Assembly (NCBI GenBank): GCA_002404895.1
Contig: DHKO01000009.1
Span: 92,596-156,595, forward strand
Origin: Treponema sp. UBA4692
Lineage (GTDB): Bacteria; Spirochaetota; Spirochaetia; Treponematales; Treponemataceae
Direction: 5' to 3'
DNA length: 64,000 bases
Notes under the pieces: generated by a model
Seen by the model: the letters and a program-made list of their open reading frames with translations, nothing else
Database searches by the model: none
Told to the model about the DNA's origin: nothing
Program-made: the position numbers and the translations under genes
Shown: one piece after another, positions 7,563-15,506 of the stretch
Layout: each line of letters begins with the position of its first letter
Numbering within the stretch: position 1 is the stretch's first letter

Positions 7563-8969
7563 CTACATCGAGATTCCCATTGCGGCGGCGAACTGGACGC
7601 AGTTTTTTGTGACGTTGTACGAAACTCCCAGTGCGAGGGCCGGGAATGCTATTTTTGCAAGATAGACTCTGATTCCGCCGTTCGGACCGTGCATAAAGCA
7701 GAAGTCATCATCAAAATCTCTTGCGGAAACTGCCTGATAGTCTCCGTATATGGACAAAGTTCCGATTTTTCCTTTGAAAAGCGCAAATTCAAAGCCTGCG
7801 TTTCCTCCCGCGATTTCCGATGTTCGGAATTTCACCGGCAAAATTGAAACCGCTCCGGCTCCGCCGCCATTATAAGAAGAAATGTGCTGGTCTTTTTCGT
7901 AAAATGCTGAGGCTGCGGAATAAAATCTCAGGCGGCTTATAGCTAAAATCGGCTTTTGAACGCGAAGATTCGCGGAAATTGTCTTTCCAAATCTGTAGTC
8001 GGATTTTGATGAGTAAAGCGTGATTCCTGCCGAAAATCCGGCTCCGCATGAAGACATAAACCAGCCGTTCCAGTCAGATTTTGAGGCTTGCCAGCTTAAT
8101 CCTGCGCCTGCAGAGTTCAGCGAGTCGATTTCCTGAAAATCGCCGGCTTGGCTTGCTGAAAGCGACTTGAAAAATCCTTCGAGGGAAATCGTGTTGAATT
8201 CTCCAATCTGCTCTGTGATTGAGACTCTGGAGCTTAAATTTACCGCAGCGTATTTTAAGACTTCTTCATCGTCAAGATTTACAAGCGTGTTCTCGTCTTT
8301 TGAGGTTGAAAGAAATATCGAGAATCCCGGAATTCCGTTCTGCTGAGGCGGCCTTGAAAACATCGCCATTCCCATTATCGAAGATTTTGAGTAAAGCCCG
8401 CCGAACATGAACATATTTTTAAGCCCGAAAGCGTTCGTGTCCATCACCATAAGTCCGCCCGCAAAGCCTGAGCTTGAATACATCGCGAACGGAAGCGGAA
8501 TAAAAGTGATTTTTTCTTTCAGCGAGACTTCAACGCTTGCCTCCGTCTCTGAAATTTCCTTCATCGAAATTTGAATGTCGTCGAAAAGCCCTTCAAGCTG
8601 CAAAGCTGTCTCAAGTCCGTGCCGGTCGAAATCCGCAGCTTTAACGTTAAGAAATTTCTTGACTTTAGACTGAATGTAAAAATTTTTTGTCTTTTTTAAG
8701 CCATGGAAATTTATTTTTGTGACTTTGAGATTTTGATTTATTTCCGGTTTTTCATTTTGATTCTGATTTTTGAATTCAGTTAAATTTTGATTTTTGTCTG
8801 AAGCTTGATTTGAGATTTCAGATTCTGTTTTCTGGTTTTCATTTGAATTAAGGTTCTGGATTTGCGTCTCTGTTAAATTTTCAGGAGTGTTTTCTGATTC
8901 TTTCGCCGCTGAGCAAAAAATGCCGGACGCTAAAATAAAAGCGGCGAGAAATAATTTTGTTTTCTGCAT
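7563..8969 (-). CDS. Omp85/BamA-like outer-membrane protein with a single POTRA domain
   Basis: A 468-residue exported protein. After a signal peptide (MQKTKLFLAAFILASGIFCSA) comes an Asn/Gln/Glu-rich low-complexity linker (about 25-85). One POTRA-like repeat follows (KVTKINFHGLKKTKNFYIQ ... LEGLFDDIQIS, with a VEVSLKEK strand), then a C-terminal region of about 330 residues with alternating glycine/aromatic beta-strands. BamA has five POTRAs, so this is a reduced member, perhaps a transporter or TamA/PlpD-like barrel. The ATG at 8969 starts a normal signal peptide; an alternative at 9005 adds 12 hydrophobic residues. Neither has a good ribosome-binding site. Confidence 0.75.
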   Translation of the reverse strand: MQKTKLFLAAFILASGIFCSAAKESENTPENLTETQIQNLNSNENQKTESEISNQASDKNQNLTEFKNQNQNEKPEINQNLKVTKINFHGLKKTKNFYIQSKVKKFLNVKAADFDRHGLETALQLEGLFDDIQISMKEISETEASVEVSLKEKITFIPLPFAMYSSSGFAGGLMVMDTNAFGLKNMFMFGGLYSKSSIMGMAMFSRPPQQNGIPGFSIFLSTSKDENTLVNLDDEEVLKYAAVNLSSRVSITEQIGEFNTISLEGFFKSLSASQAGDFQEIDSLNSAGAGLSWQASKSDWNGWFMSSCGAGFSAGITLYSSKSDYRFGKTISANLRVQKPILAISRLRFYSAASAFYEKDQHISSYNGGGAGAVSILPVKFRTSEIAGGNAGFEFALFKGKIGTLSIYGDYQAVSARDFDDDFCFMHGPNGGIRVYLAKIAFPALALGVSYNVTKNCVQFAAAMGISM

Positions 8970-9070
8970 TTTATAAATAATAAAGAAAACAAGTGCGAGT
9001 GTCATTTGGAATGAATTCTGCGGAAAACGGCGGAACTTCCTGCAATTTTATTTTGACAAATTGACGATTT

Positions 9071-9097
9071 TTGTCATAACAGATACGATAGTATAAT
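9071..9097 (+). promoter_or_regulatory. Probable promoter of fabV
   Basis: A perfect TATAAT at 9092-9097 is preceded by TTGTCA at 9071-9076 (15-base spacing; TTTGTC gives 16). Two TTGAC sequences lie just upstream (9053, 9061). The resulting leader of roughly 175 bases would contain the whole repeat at 9111-9262. Confidence 0.6.
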
Positions 9098-9110
9098 CAT
9101 TTATGCTTAA

Positions 9111-9262
9111 AAGCGTTAGGGATAGCAGCACCTGCGAAGCAGTTCTGTAGCGAAGCGTTGGCGAAGCCAGGCTGAGCGGAAGAATGAGCCGCGCAAGACG
9201 GCGAAGTGCGGATAGCCCAGCGGCGAAGGTTGAGCCTGCGAGACCGAGCCGCAACGCCCAAA
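9111..9262. repeat. GGGCGTT...CCTAACGC repeat, reverse orientation, in the fabV leader
   Basis: This copy starts GCGTTAGGGATAGCAG and ends GCCGCAACGCCC, the reverse complement of the ends of the copy at 5438. It lies between the fabV promoter and its ribosome-binding site, so it should be transcribed as 5' untranslated RNA. Confidence 0.8.
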
Positions 9263-9280
9263 ATAGAGAAGGAGAAAACA

Positions 9281-10498
9281 ATGGCTGTTATTAAACCAAT
9301 GATTCGCTCGAACATTTGTATCAACTCGCACCCGATTGGCTGCGCTCAGGATACAAGAAACCAGATTGCTTACGTTGTTGAACAGAAGAAAAAACGCGGA
9401 ACAAAGACTGCGAAAGAGGGCGGATATGCTCCGAAAAACGTGCTTGTTCTTGGCTGCTCAACAGGATACGGACTTGCAAGCCGGATTGCTGCCGCATTTG
9501 AGTTTGGTGCTGACACAATCGGTGTCTCTTTTGAGAAGGAGGCGACAGAGAAAAAGGCCGGAACTCCTGGGTTCTACAACAACTTGGCTTTTGACAAGGA
9601 AGCCCAGAAAGCCGGACTGAAGTCGAAAACTTTCAATATGGACGCTTTCTCTGACGAGTGCAGAAAGACAGTCATTGACGAGGCTAAAAAACAGGGAATT
9701 AAATTCGACCTTATTATTTATTCTCTTGCTTCTCCAGTTCGCACCGACCCTGACACAAAAATTATGTACCGCTCTGTAATCAAGCCGATTGGGACAACTT
9801 TCTCAGGTCCGTCTCTTGATATGATGACAGGAAAAATCACAATTCAGGAAGCGAAGCCTGCCGAGGGCGACGATGTTCCGAACACTGTGAAAGTTATGGG
9901 CGGCGAAGACTGGGAAAGATGGATTAAGCAGCTCAAAGAGGCTGATGTACTTGCTGACGGAGTGCGCACAGTCGCTTATTCCTACATCGGACCGAAATAC
10001 AGCCACCCGATTTACCGCGACGGCACAATCGGAGCTGCGAAAAAGGATTTGGAAGCCCGCGCGCACAATATCGACAGTTCTTTGAAAGACTTGAACGGAG
10101 CGGCTTACGTTTCTGTGAACAAAGGCCTTGTAACACGCTCTTCAGCGGTTATCCCGATTATCGCGCAGTATCTTGGAGTTTTGTTCAAGATTATGAAGGA
10201 AAAGGGAACTCACGAGGGCTGCATCGAGCAGATGGAGCGTCTTTTTGCTGAGCGGCTTTACACAGCGGACAAGAAAGTTCCTGTTGATTCAGAAAACAGA
10301 ATCCGCGTTGACGACTGGGAGCTTGACCCGGCTGTTCAGGCGAAGGTTGACGAGTTTATGCCGAAAGTAACGGAAGAGACTGTGAACGAATACTGCGACT
10401 TGGCAGGACTTCGCCATGACTTCCTGATGATTAACGGTTTCGATGTTCCTGGCGTGGACTACAGCAAAGAAATCGACGACATGAGCAAAATTGACTAG
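9281..10498 (+). CDS. fabV: Trans-2-enoyl-CoA/ACP reductase (FabV/TER)
   Basis: NADH-dependent reduction of trans-2-enoyl thioesters to acyl thioesters, for fatty-acid synthesis or for butyryl-CoA formation as in Treponema denticola TER. The 405-residue length matches (TER about 397). The Rossmann motif GCSTGYGLASR is at 58-68. The FabV-type active site is Tyr-X8-Lys (Tyr245, Lys254 in YRDGTIGAAKK), with the additional conserved Tyr240. AAGGAG lies before the chosen ATG; the longer frame upstream runs through the repeat and is not coding. The gene is followed by a strong terminator, so it is probably monocistronic. Confidence 0.96.
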   Translation: MAVIKPMIRSNICINSHPIGCAQDTRNQIAYVVEQKKKRGTKTAKEGGYAPKNVLVLGCSTGYGLASRIAAAFEFGADTIGVSFEKEATEKKAGTPGFYNNLAFDKEAQKAGLKSKTFNMDAFSDECRKTVIDEAKKQGIKFDLIIYSLASPVRTDPDTKIMYRSVIKPIGTTFSGPSLDMMTGKITIQEAKPAEGDDVPNTVKVMGGEDWERWIKQLKEADVLADGVRTVAYSYIGPKYSHPIYRDGTIGAAKKDLEARAHNIDSSLKDLNGAAYVSVNKGLVTRSSAVIPIIAQYLGVLFKIMKEKGTHEGCIEQMERLFAERLYTADKKVPVDSENRIRVDDWELDPAVQAKVDEFMPKVTEETVNEYCDLAGLRHDFLMINGFDVPGVDYSKEIDDMSKID

Positions 10499-10527
10499 TT
10501 TATGATTTTTTAGACAGAAATCAGCAG

Positions 10528-10579
10528 AAAAACAGCCGGATTTTTGAAGCAGGACTTCATTTTTCCGGCTGTTTTTTTT
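10528..10579 (+). terminator. Rho-independent terminator of fabV
   Basis: The arms AAAACAGCCGGA and TTCCGGCTGTTTT pair around a loop of about 20 bases containing a small GAAG/CTTC helix, followed by a T run, 30 bases after the stop codon. The rest of 10580-10807 is strongly AT-rich with no recognisable gene. Confidence 0.92.
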
Positions 10580-10807
10580 GTAAAAAAAAATGGAACTTTT
10601 TGCAGATTTGTCTTGATTTTGATTTATTTAAAATTTCTTTAGATTCCAGCATTTTTAATGTTTAAGCGGTTTTACGCGTTTATGCTTTGGAGATTTTTTT
10701 TGAAGCCGCAAAGAGTTTTTCGCTTTTTTTAATCTGATTTCGGCGCGATTTCATTCTGATTTTGTGAAAATTATAATAATTTTATTATTTTTTTAATTTT
10801 GCTGTTT

Positions 10808-11644
10808 TTATCTCGGTCCTTCCAAGCCGCATATTATCTTTGTGGATTTTGCAAAAATCTCGTTGCATTCGAATTCAATGTAATATTTCCAAAAAAGCAG
10901 AATCAGCGATGAAATGTAGTCTTTTTCATATTCTGCGAGCGGCTTTGAGAAAGCCTTGTTCATCTTGAATTTTGCTTTTGAAGCCATTAAGTCAAGCACG
11001 GCATAATTTTCATCAAAAATCTGAAACCGAAAGCCAGGAGTGTCTATGGAATAATAAAGTTTTTGTCCGTTTGAGGTCAAAGAATTGTTGACTCTGAAAA
11101 TTTTTATCGGGACAACAAAATTGTCTTCAAGCACGAGGTTTTCTTCCTCGGGAGTTTGCGTTGTTCTCCAGTTTGAATTTTTTGCAAGAAAAATCTGATT
11201 TTTTTCTTTTCCAGTTATGATTTTTATTTCTGTGTCTAGCGTTGCTGCTTCTCCAAAAGGCCAAAGTGCCTGCCTGAGAGTCTTCTTTTTGACTGAATTT
11301 GAAGAAATTTCCGTGTAAAAAAGAGTCTCGCCGTTTTTCTTGAAAATTCCTTTTGTGGAAACAGATTCCTTTTTCTTAAACTCCCAGCCGGATTCTTTCT
11401 TTTCAGCTGCATACATTTCAAGCGAATATTCATTCCAATTGAACGCTCTGTCTGGTTTCGGAGCTGATAAAAAGCTGAAAAATCCGTGGGAAAAATATTC
11501 ACTTTCTATAATTTGCTCCTCATAATTTTCTGGATTTTCAATATACATCGAGACAATTCTTGAGACCGTTATGCAGGAGCAGAAAATTTGCTGAGAAAAA
11601 AGAGAAATCAGCAATAAAATCAGTTTCGGGAATTTTGTTTTCAT
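10808..11644 (-). CDS. Putative lipoprotein of unknown function
   Basis: A 278-residue exported protein not recognised as a known family. The N-terminus MKTKFPKLILLLISLFSQQIFCSC is a signal peptide ending in a loose spirochaetal lipobox (FCSC), so it is probably lipid-anchored. The remainder is rich in Lys, Glu, Phe and Asn, suggesting a beta-rich soluble domain. The ATG at 11644 is chosen because it begins the signal; an upstream in-frame start would overlap the preceding gene. The gene starts 16 bases after the stop of the upstream lipoprotein gene, so the two are probably co-transcribed. Codon use is more AT-rich than in fabV or adk. Confidence 0.65.
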   Translation of the reverse strand: MKTKFPKLILLLISLFSQQIFCSCITVSRIVSMYIENPENYEEQIIESEYFSHGFFSFLSAPKPDRAFNWNEYSLEMYAAEKKESGWEFKKKESVSTKGIFKKNGETLFYTEISSNSVKKKTLRQALWPFGEAATLDTEIKIITGKEKNQIFLAKNSNWRTTQTPEEENLVLEDNFVVPIKIFRVNNSLTSNGQKLYYSIDTPGFRFQIFDENYAVLDLMASKAKFKMNKAFSKPLAEYEKDYISSLILLFWKYYIEFECNEIFAKSTKIICGLEGPR

Positions 11645-11660
11645 ATTGAAATATTTTTTG

Positions 11661-12053
11661 CTAATCGTCATTTTCGTAACGCCAAAGCTCGGCAGAGCCG
11701 TAAATGTCATCGTTTTCTGCTGCCGGATAGATTACGACGCGCGAATTTTTTGGAACTTTTTTATTCATTGTTATTTCGCTTCTTTTTGGATTGTCAAATG
11801 CGGAATAATTTCTGCTTTTTATATAGTAGCTGGAATCTCTTTTTCGGTTCACATAGACATCAATGTCAACATCTGTGTTTTTTGGAGATAATGAATAATA
11901 GACATATATTCTTTTGTAGCTGCTGTCTGCCCATTTCGCGCTCTCGATTTTTGCGGAAAAGAAAATTGAGCCGATAAAACCGTCGCATGAGGTCATAAAA
12001 AACAGCGGAATTATGATATATAAAATTGTTATGTGCTTTTTCATAATTTTCAT
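11661..12053 (-). CDS. Small lipoprotein of unknown function
   Basis: A 130-residue protein with a clear lipoprotein signal: MKIMKKHITILYIIIPLFFMTSC, with the cysteine of the MTSC lipobox followed by DGF. The mature part is short and beta-rich (DIDVYVNRKRDSSYYIKS; VVIYPAAENDD) and is not recognised. It is the first gene of a two-gene lipoprotein operon with the gene ending at 10808. Start could also be the second Met, three codons later. The region is AT-rich compared with flanking housekeeping genes, which may indicate acquisition or relaxed selection. Confidence 0.65.
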   Translation of the reverse strand: MKIMKKHITILYIIIPLFFMTSCDGFIGSIFFSAKIESAKWADSSYKRIYVYYSLSPKNTDVDIDVYVNRKRDSSYYIKSRNYSAFDNPKRSEITMNKKVPKNSRVVIYPAAENDDIYGSAELWRYENDD

Positions 12054-12209
12054 TTTTAATGAGAACTTCCCTTTGGAATTTTAAATTTTTCGCAGAAAAA
12101 CTCCATAGCGTTTTACGGAAAATTTCGTGAATAATGACCAAAAGGATTTGTGCAAGATAAAAGCTGAAAAAATTACGATAAGAAAAAGTTAAAGTTGTTT
12201 TAATGTTTA

Positions 12210-12236
12210 TTGACTAAGAAATTTTTGTTTTATAAT
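12210..12236 (+). promoter_or_regulatory. Probable promoter of the poly-G lipoprotein gene
   Basis: TATAAT at 12231-12236 is preceded by TTGACT at 12210-12215 (15-base spacing, slightly short). The predicted leader of about 50 bases contains the hairpin at 12251-12277. Confidence 0.55.
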
Positions 12237-12250
12237 CTGTTATAAGAAAA

Positions 12251-12277
12251 CAACTAGCTTTATAAAAAGCAGTTGTA
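12251..12277 (+). promoter_or_regulatory. Leader hairpin before the poly-G lipoprotein start
   Basis: ACAACT-(A)-GCTT and AAGC-AGTTGT pair with one bulged base around a TATAAA loop. The stem ends just before the AAGGAG ribosome-binding site (12278-12283), so its folding could affect translation or mRNA stability. Confidence 0.4.
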
Positions 12278-12291
12278 AGGAGTTATTAGAG

Positions 12292-13151
12292 ATGAAAGTT
12301 TCGAAAATTTTCTGGGGGGGGTAGCCCTTGTCGCTCTCTCATTCGGTTTTATGTCTTGTTCGGAAGATGATGATGACCCGAATGAGATGATTACAGGAAG
12401 TAATAAAAATTATAGTATCAATTATGATAACTCGGACTCATCAGCAACGAGCCGCGGTTACAAAACAACAACTTTCAAACATTTAGGTGAGCTTGTAAAA
12501 ATCACAATCAACAACCAGTCATCAAGCTCTAAAGACGGTGTAATTGGATTCATTTGGGACTTAAAACAGTCTAAAAGCGTTGATGGTGCTGCTGTAACTG
12601 ATTCTGGCTATCAAAATTTCTTTGCGGTAGGAATCAGAAATAATAAAGAAACACCGGAATATTACATCTCAAAATTTTTCAATGTAACAGATTTGCAGGC
12701 GGACAACTTTGGCGCTTGGGATTCTTCTACCAATAAAGCTGTAACAGTTTCTTCTCACGCGGATGGAATTGCAAAAACAACACCAGCAGAACTTGTGGTT
12801 TCTAATTTTAAAAGTTTGACTTCTTCTGTTTTGAGCAATGGAACATTGACTGTATATGTTGATATTTATCCTGTTTATTCAGGTTCAAAATACGGTGTTG
12901 ATATTGCAAACCATTCATCAGATGCTGATGGTTCTTATGTTGTAGACTTCTACAATGCAGATCCGACAGATTCATCTGCAAATGCGACAAAGCTTGATTC
13001 TGTAGTAATTGGAACAGATTCTACAGGCTACACTGCAAAGCCAGACCAGTACACACTTGGTGTTTACGCAAATGTGTATGGATATAAAACACTTAACGGC
13101 GCTTGGTATCTTGCAAAAGATTATGCCGACGCAGAAGTTGTTGAAGAGTAA
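12292..13151 (+). pseudogene. Surface lipoprotein gene out of frame at a G8 tract (phase-variable candidate)
   Basis: A good ribosome-binding site (AAGGAG) precedes ATG at 12292, which reads MKVSKIFWGG and then stops at TAG (12322) just after eight G residues (12314-12321). One reading frame over, the tract continues as VALVALSFGFMSC, completing a lipoprotein signal peptide, and then stays open to 13151. Nine or six Gs would join the two parts into a lipoprotein of about 286 residues. The mature protein is Ser/Asp/Thr-rich and beta-like, family unknown. The body shows no other stop or decay, so the gene is either switched off reversibly by slippage, freshly mutated, or affected by a homopolymer sequencing error. 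Confidence 0.8.
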
Positions 13152-13172
13152 TCTTTAGCTACACATTCTTGC

Positions 13173-13206
13173 AAAAAAGGCGTTCATAAATTGGAACGCC
13201 TTTTTT
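13173..13206 (+). terminator. Terminator after the poly-G lipoprotein gene
   Basis: AAAAGGCGTTC and GAACGCCTTTTTT pair around a short loop (13173-13206), 21 bases past the stop. Confidence 0.9.
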
Positions 13207-13224
13207 ATTCACGTTTTTGCTTTT

Positions 13225-13266
13225 ACGGAGATTTCAAGTCGCACTTGAAATCTCCGTGTTTTTTTA
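13225..13266 (+). terminator. Second hairpin with T tail, perfect 15-bp stem
   Basis: ACGGAGATTTCAAGT and its exact complement ACTTGAAATCTCCGT flank a three-base CGC loop hidden between them, followed by G and eight or more Ts. It follows the first terminator by 18 bases and separates this gene from the convergent omptin gene. Confidence 0.75.
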
Positions 13267-13293
13267 TACAAGGCAGCCTTTCTCGATTTCTTT

Positions 13294-14361
13294 CTAAATC
13301 ACCTTGACCTTGACTCCGATTCCTAAAGAAAAATACTGCATTGTCGCGCCGGAGTCCTGCCCGGAGTCATAAAAATCATCTTGCCTTGAGTCCTGAAAAT
13401 AGTCGTTGAACCAAGTTCCGCGGATTGTTTTAAGGCAAAGCAGTCCCGAGGAGGAAAAATTCAGGTCGAAAAACTTTGAAAGCGCGACGCTTAATTTTGC
13501 GTTCATCTTCAATGCCGGAACAACTGGAAAACACGCGCTTTGAATCTGCCGGTAATGCTTTCCGTACCATTTTCCGCTGTTTTTTGCCCAGTGAGTGTCC
13601 ATCGAGTAAAAATAGGCGAAAGGAGACGCAAGAAAATCGAAAGAAAAATCCGCCTTTTTGCAGATTTTGCAGCGAGCCTTAACGCCAGCCCACGTGTAGA
13701 ACGAGTGCCTGTAATAGTCGATTGGCGCGAGATACTGCTTTTTGCCGGTTTCAGGATTCACACGCGGATAGTGGACGGAGCTTTCATCATGCCACGAGTG
13801 CTTTCCGTCAGAATACCAGCCCTCCGCATCCTCGCGCGAGAAAGAGTCGTAATCGTACTGAAAAGAAATCAGCGGAGAAAGTGAAAGATTTTCCAGAACG
13901 TCAAAATCATAATAAACGCTGGAGACAACGCTGTAATTCTCAATCGCCTTGTTGTCTCCGAGGGAATAAGTCGTTTTCATTGAATAGTCGGAAGTGTTTT
14001 TCCAGTCGGAATCAGACATAATCCCGGATTTCAAATTCTGGATTGAGGTCAAAAATGACGCGTCAAAATGAATCCGGCTGTAGCCTGCCTCGATTTCCGC
14101 GCCGTAAAGAAAAAGTTTCTTGTCCCATGAAAGATAGCTTGCCTTTTTTGAGTCGTCGTCGAATTTTGAATAGTAAAGGTATTCTCCAAGATGTCCGCTC
14201 GCGTATGAAAATTCAGGCGCAATGCTGAAATGAAATCCGCCTGGTTTTTTCCCGCTTTCACCGCCGCCGAAAATCTGCGCGGACGCAAGCTGCAGCGGAA
14301 AAAACATAAAAGAGAGAAGCACGAGAACTTTAAGGCGCGCTTTAGACATTTGCCGTTTCAT
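13294..14361 (-). CDS. Omptin-like outer-membrane protease (paralogue 1)
   Basis: A 355-residue protein with a signal peptide (cleavage near LASAQ, residue 29) and a beta-barrel pattern. The omptin catalytic residues are in place: IMSDSDW with Asp117 and Asp119 corresponds to OmpT MVDQDW (Asp83/Asp85), and YSMDTHW with Asp255 and His257 corresponds to the OmpT Asp210/His212 dyad. The LSWDKK strand at about 78-82 matches OmpT QLDWKF. Omptins cleave between basic residues at the cell surface. It is longer than OmpT, with insertions in surface loops (about 175-215). It is paralogous to the protein at 38406-39413. The start could be either of two Met codons (residues 1 or 5). Confidence 0.78.
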   Translation of the reverse strand: MKRQMSKARLKVLVLLSFMFFPLQLASAQIFGGGESGKKPGGFHFSIAPEFSYASGHLGEYLYYSKFDDDSKKASYLSWDKKLFLYGAEIEAGYSRIHFDASFLTSIQNLKSGIMSDSDWKNTSDYSMKTTYSLGDNKAIENYSVVSSVYYDFDVLENLSLSPLISFQYDYDSFSREDAEGWYSDGKHSWHDESSVHYPRVNPETGKKQYLAPIDYYRHSFYTWAGVKARCKICKKADFSFDFLASPFAYFYSMDTHWAKNSGKWYGKHYRQIQSACFPVVPALKMNAKLSVALSKFFDLNFSSSGLLCLKTIRGTWFNDYFQDSRQDDFYDSGQDSGATMQYFSLGIGVKVKVI

Positions 14362-14527
14362 TTTTGCGGAATTTTACGATTGGAAATTTTGGAAACTGAA
14401 ATCCTAAAATGCGCGCCGCTTATTTTACATTCCATTTTTTTTGATGAATCTTTTCCGTGAAATTTCAAAAGCTGAAATCAATTTTGAAAGTGTCTTAAAA
14501 ACGTTTTAAACTGTTTTTCCTGTAAAA

Positions 14528-14635
14528 GCAAAAAAGCCCGGGACAGCTTTTCTTGGAAAGCCTGAAAAACCTCAAGATTTTCTCTTTCCGTATTTTTCAA
14601 GCTTTTTGATTTTCTGCCCGGGCTTCCCATAATTT
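14528..14635 (-). terminator. Long-loop terminator structure after adk
   Basis: Minus strand: AAGCCCGGGCAG (near 14620-14631) can pair with CTGTCCCGGGCTT (near 14529-14541), followed by a T run. About 75 bases lie between and include a TTTTTGATTTT-rich stretch. It begins within 15 bases of the adk stop. The loop is unusually long for a simple terminator. Confidence 0.6.
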
Positions 14636-14643
14636 TCTAAAAG

Positions 14644-15276
14644 CTAGTTTTTCGGAAACTTCGCCTCAAATTCCTTGAGGACTTTTTCCGGAGCCGGCTT
14701 CGCGTCGATGTCAACAAGGTTTCCTTTCGCCCTGTAGAAGTCGATGAGGGGAGCTGTTGACTCGCGGTAAACCTCAAGTCTGTGCTTGATTGACTCAGGC
14801 TTGTCGTCATCGCGTGTATAAAGCTCGCCGCCGCATTTGTCGCATTTTCCGGACACCTTCGGAGGATTGTTCTTCACGTGGTACATCTGTCCGCAGTCCT
14901 TGCAGCAGATTCTTCCGCCCAAACGCTCGACAACTGCGCTGTCCTCAATGTCAAAGTTCACAGCCGCGTCGATTTTCGCGAAAGTCTCCAAAGCCTCAGC
15001 CTGAGGAATTGTGCGCGGAAATCCGTCAAGAATGTAGCCCGCTTTTGTGTCGTCCTTTGAAAGGCGGTCTTTCACAAGTCCGATTGTGATTTCATCGCTC
15101 ACCAGTCCGCCGGCGTCAATAATCGCCTTGGCTTTTTTTCCAAGCTCTGTCTGGTTCTTGATGTTCTCGCGGAAAATGTCGCCTGTTGAAATGTGCGGAA
15201 TTTTGTAGCTTTCCGCAACCTGCTTCGCCAAAGTTCCTTTTCCGGCTCCCGGCGGTCCTAAGAAAATAAAATTCAT
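14644..15276 (-). CDS. adk: Adenylate kinase, zinc-binding long form
   Basis: Interconverts ATP + AMP and 2 ADP. The 210-residue protein has the P-loop GPPGAGKGTLAKQ (7-19), the AMP-binding TGDIFR (31-36), the DGFPRT motif (84-89) and the LID domain with zinc ligands in a CxxC-x16-CxxC pattern (Cys125, Cys128, Cys145, Cys148), followed by RDDDKPE. AGGAG precedes the ATG by about eight bases. Upstream, between adk and the end of the rarA fusion gene, lies a copy of the GGGCGTT repeat. Confidence 0.98.
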   Translation of the reverse strand: MNFIFLGPPGAGKGTLAKQVAESYKIPHISTGDIFRENIKNQTELGKKAKAIIDAGGLVSDEITIGLVKDRLSKDDTKAGYILDGFPRTIPQAEALETFAKIDAAVNFDIEDSAVVERLGGRICCKDCGQMYHVKNNPPKVSGKCDKCGGELYTRDDDKPESIKHRLEVYRESTAPLIDFYRAKGNLVDIDAKPAPEKVLKEFEAKFPKN

Positions 15277-15319
15277 TTTTGTCTCCTGTTATTTATTTTA
15301 TTTTTTTGATTTCTTTTTT

Positions 15320-15503
15320 GGGCGTTCCGGCAAAGCTCCGCTTTTCCGTCGGGTCTTTCGAGGTTCCATTCTCGGCCATAATTTCCATGCCAAGTCTCCA
15401 CGGACGGAGACTTATAAGCAAAAATCTTTTCGAGAAACTTGTTTCTCGTCAGAACAGGATGTCCAAGAACGGCTTCGCCGCCTCTACAGCCCCTAACGCG
15501 CCC
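15320..15503. repeat. GGGCGTT...CCTAACGC repeat upstream of adk
   Basis: Left end GGGCGTTCCGGCAAAG, right end CCCCTAACGCGCCC; the two ends are imperfect inverted repeats of each other. The internal sequence is longer and more divergent than other copies, with a GTCTCC(ACGGAC)GGAGAC hairpin. It fills most of the gap between the rarA fusion gene and adk. Confidence 0.75.
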
Positions 15504-15506
15504 GCT

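Noticed and set aside
7373..7612. 79-codon open frame on the plus strand after the radical SAM gene
   Set aside because: Composition is basic and random-looking, it lacks a ribosome-binding site and overlaps the 3' end of the Omp85-like gene on the other strand.
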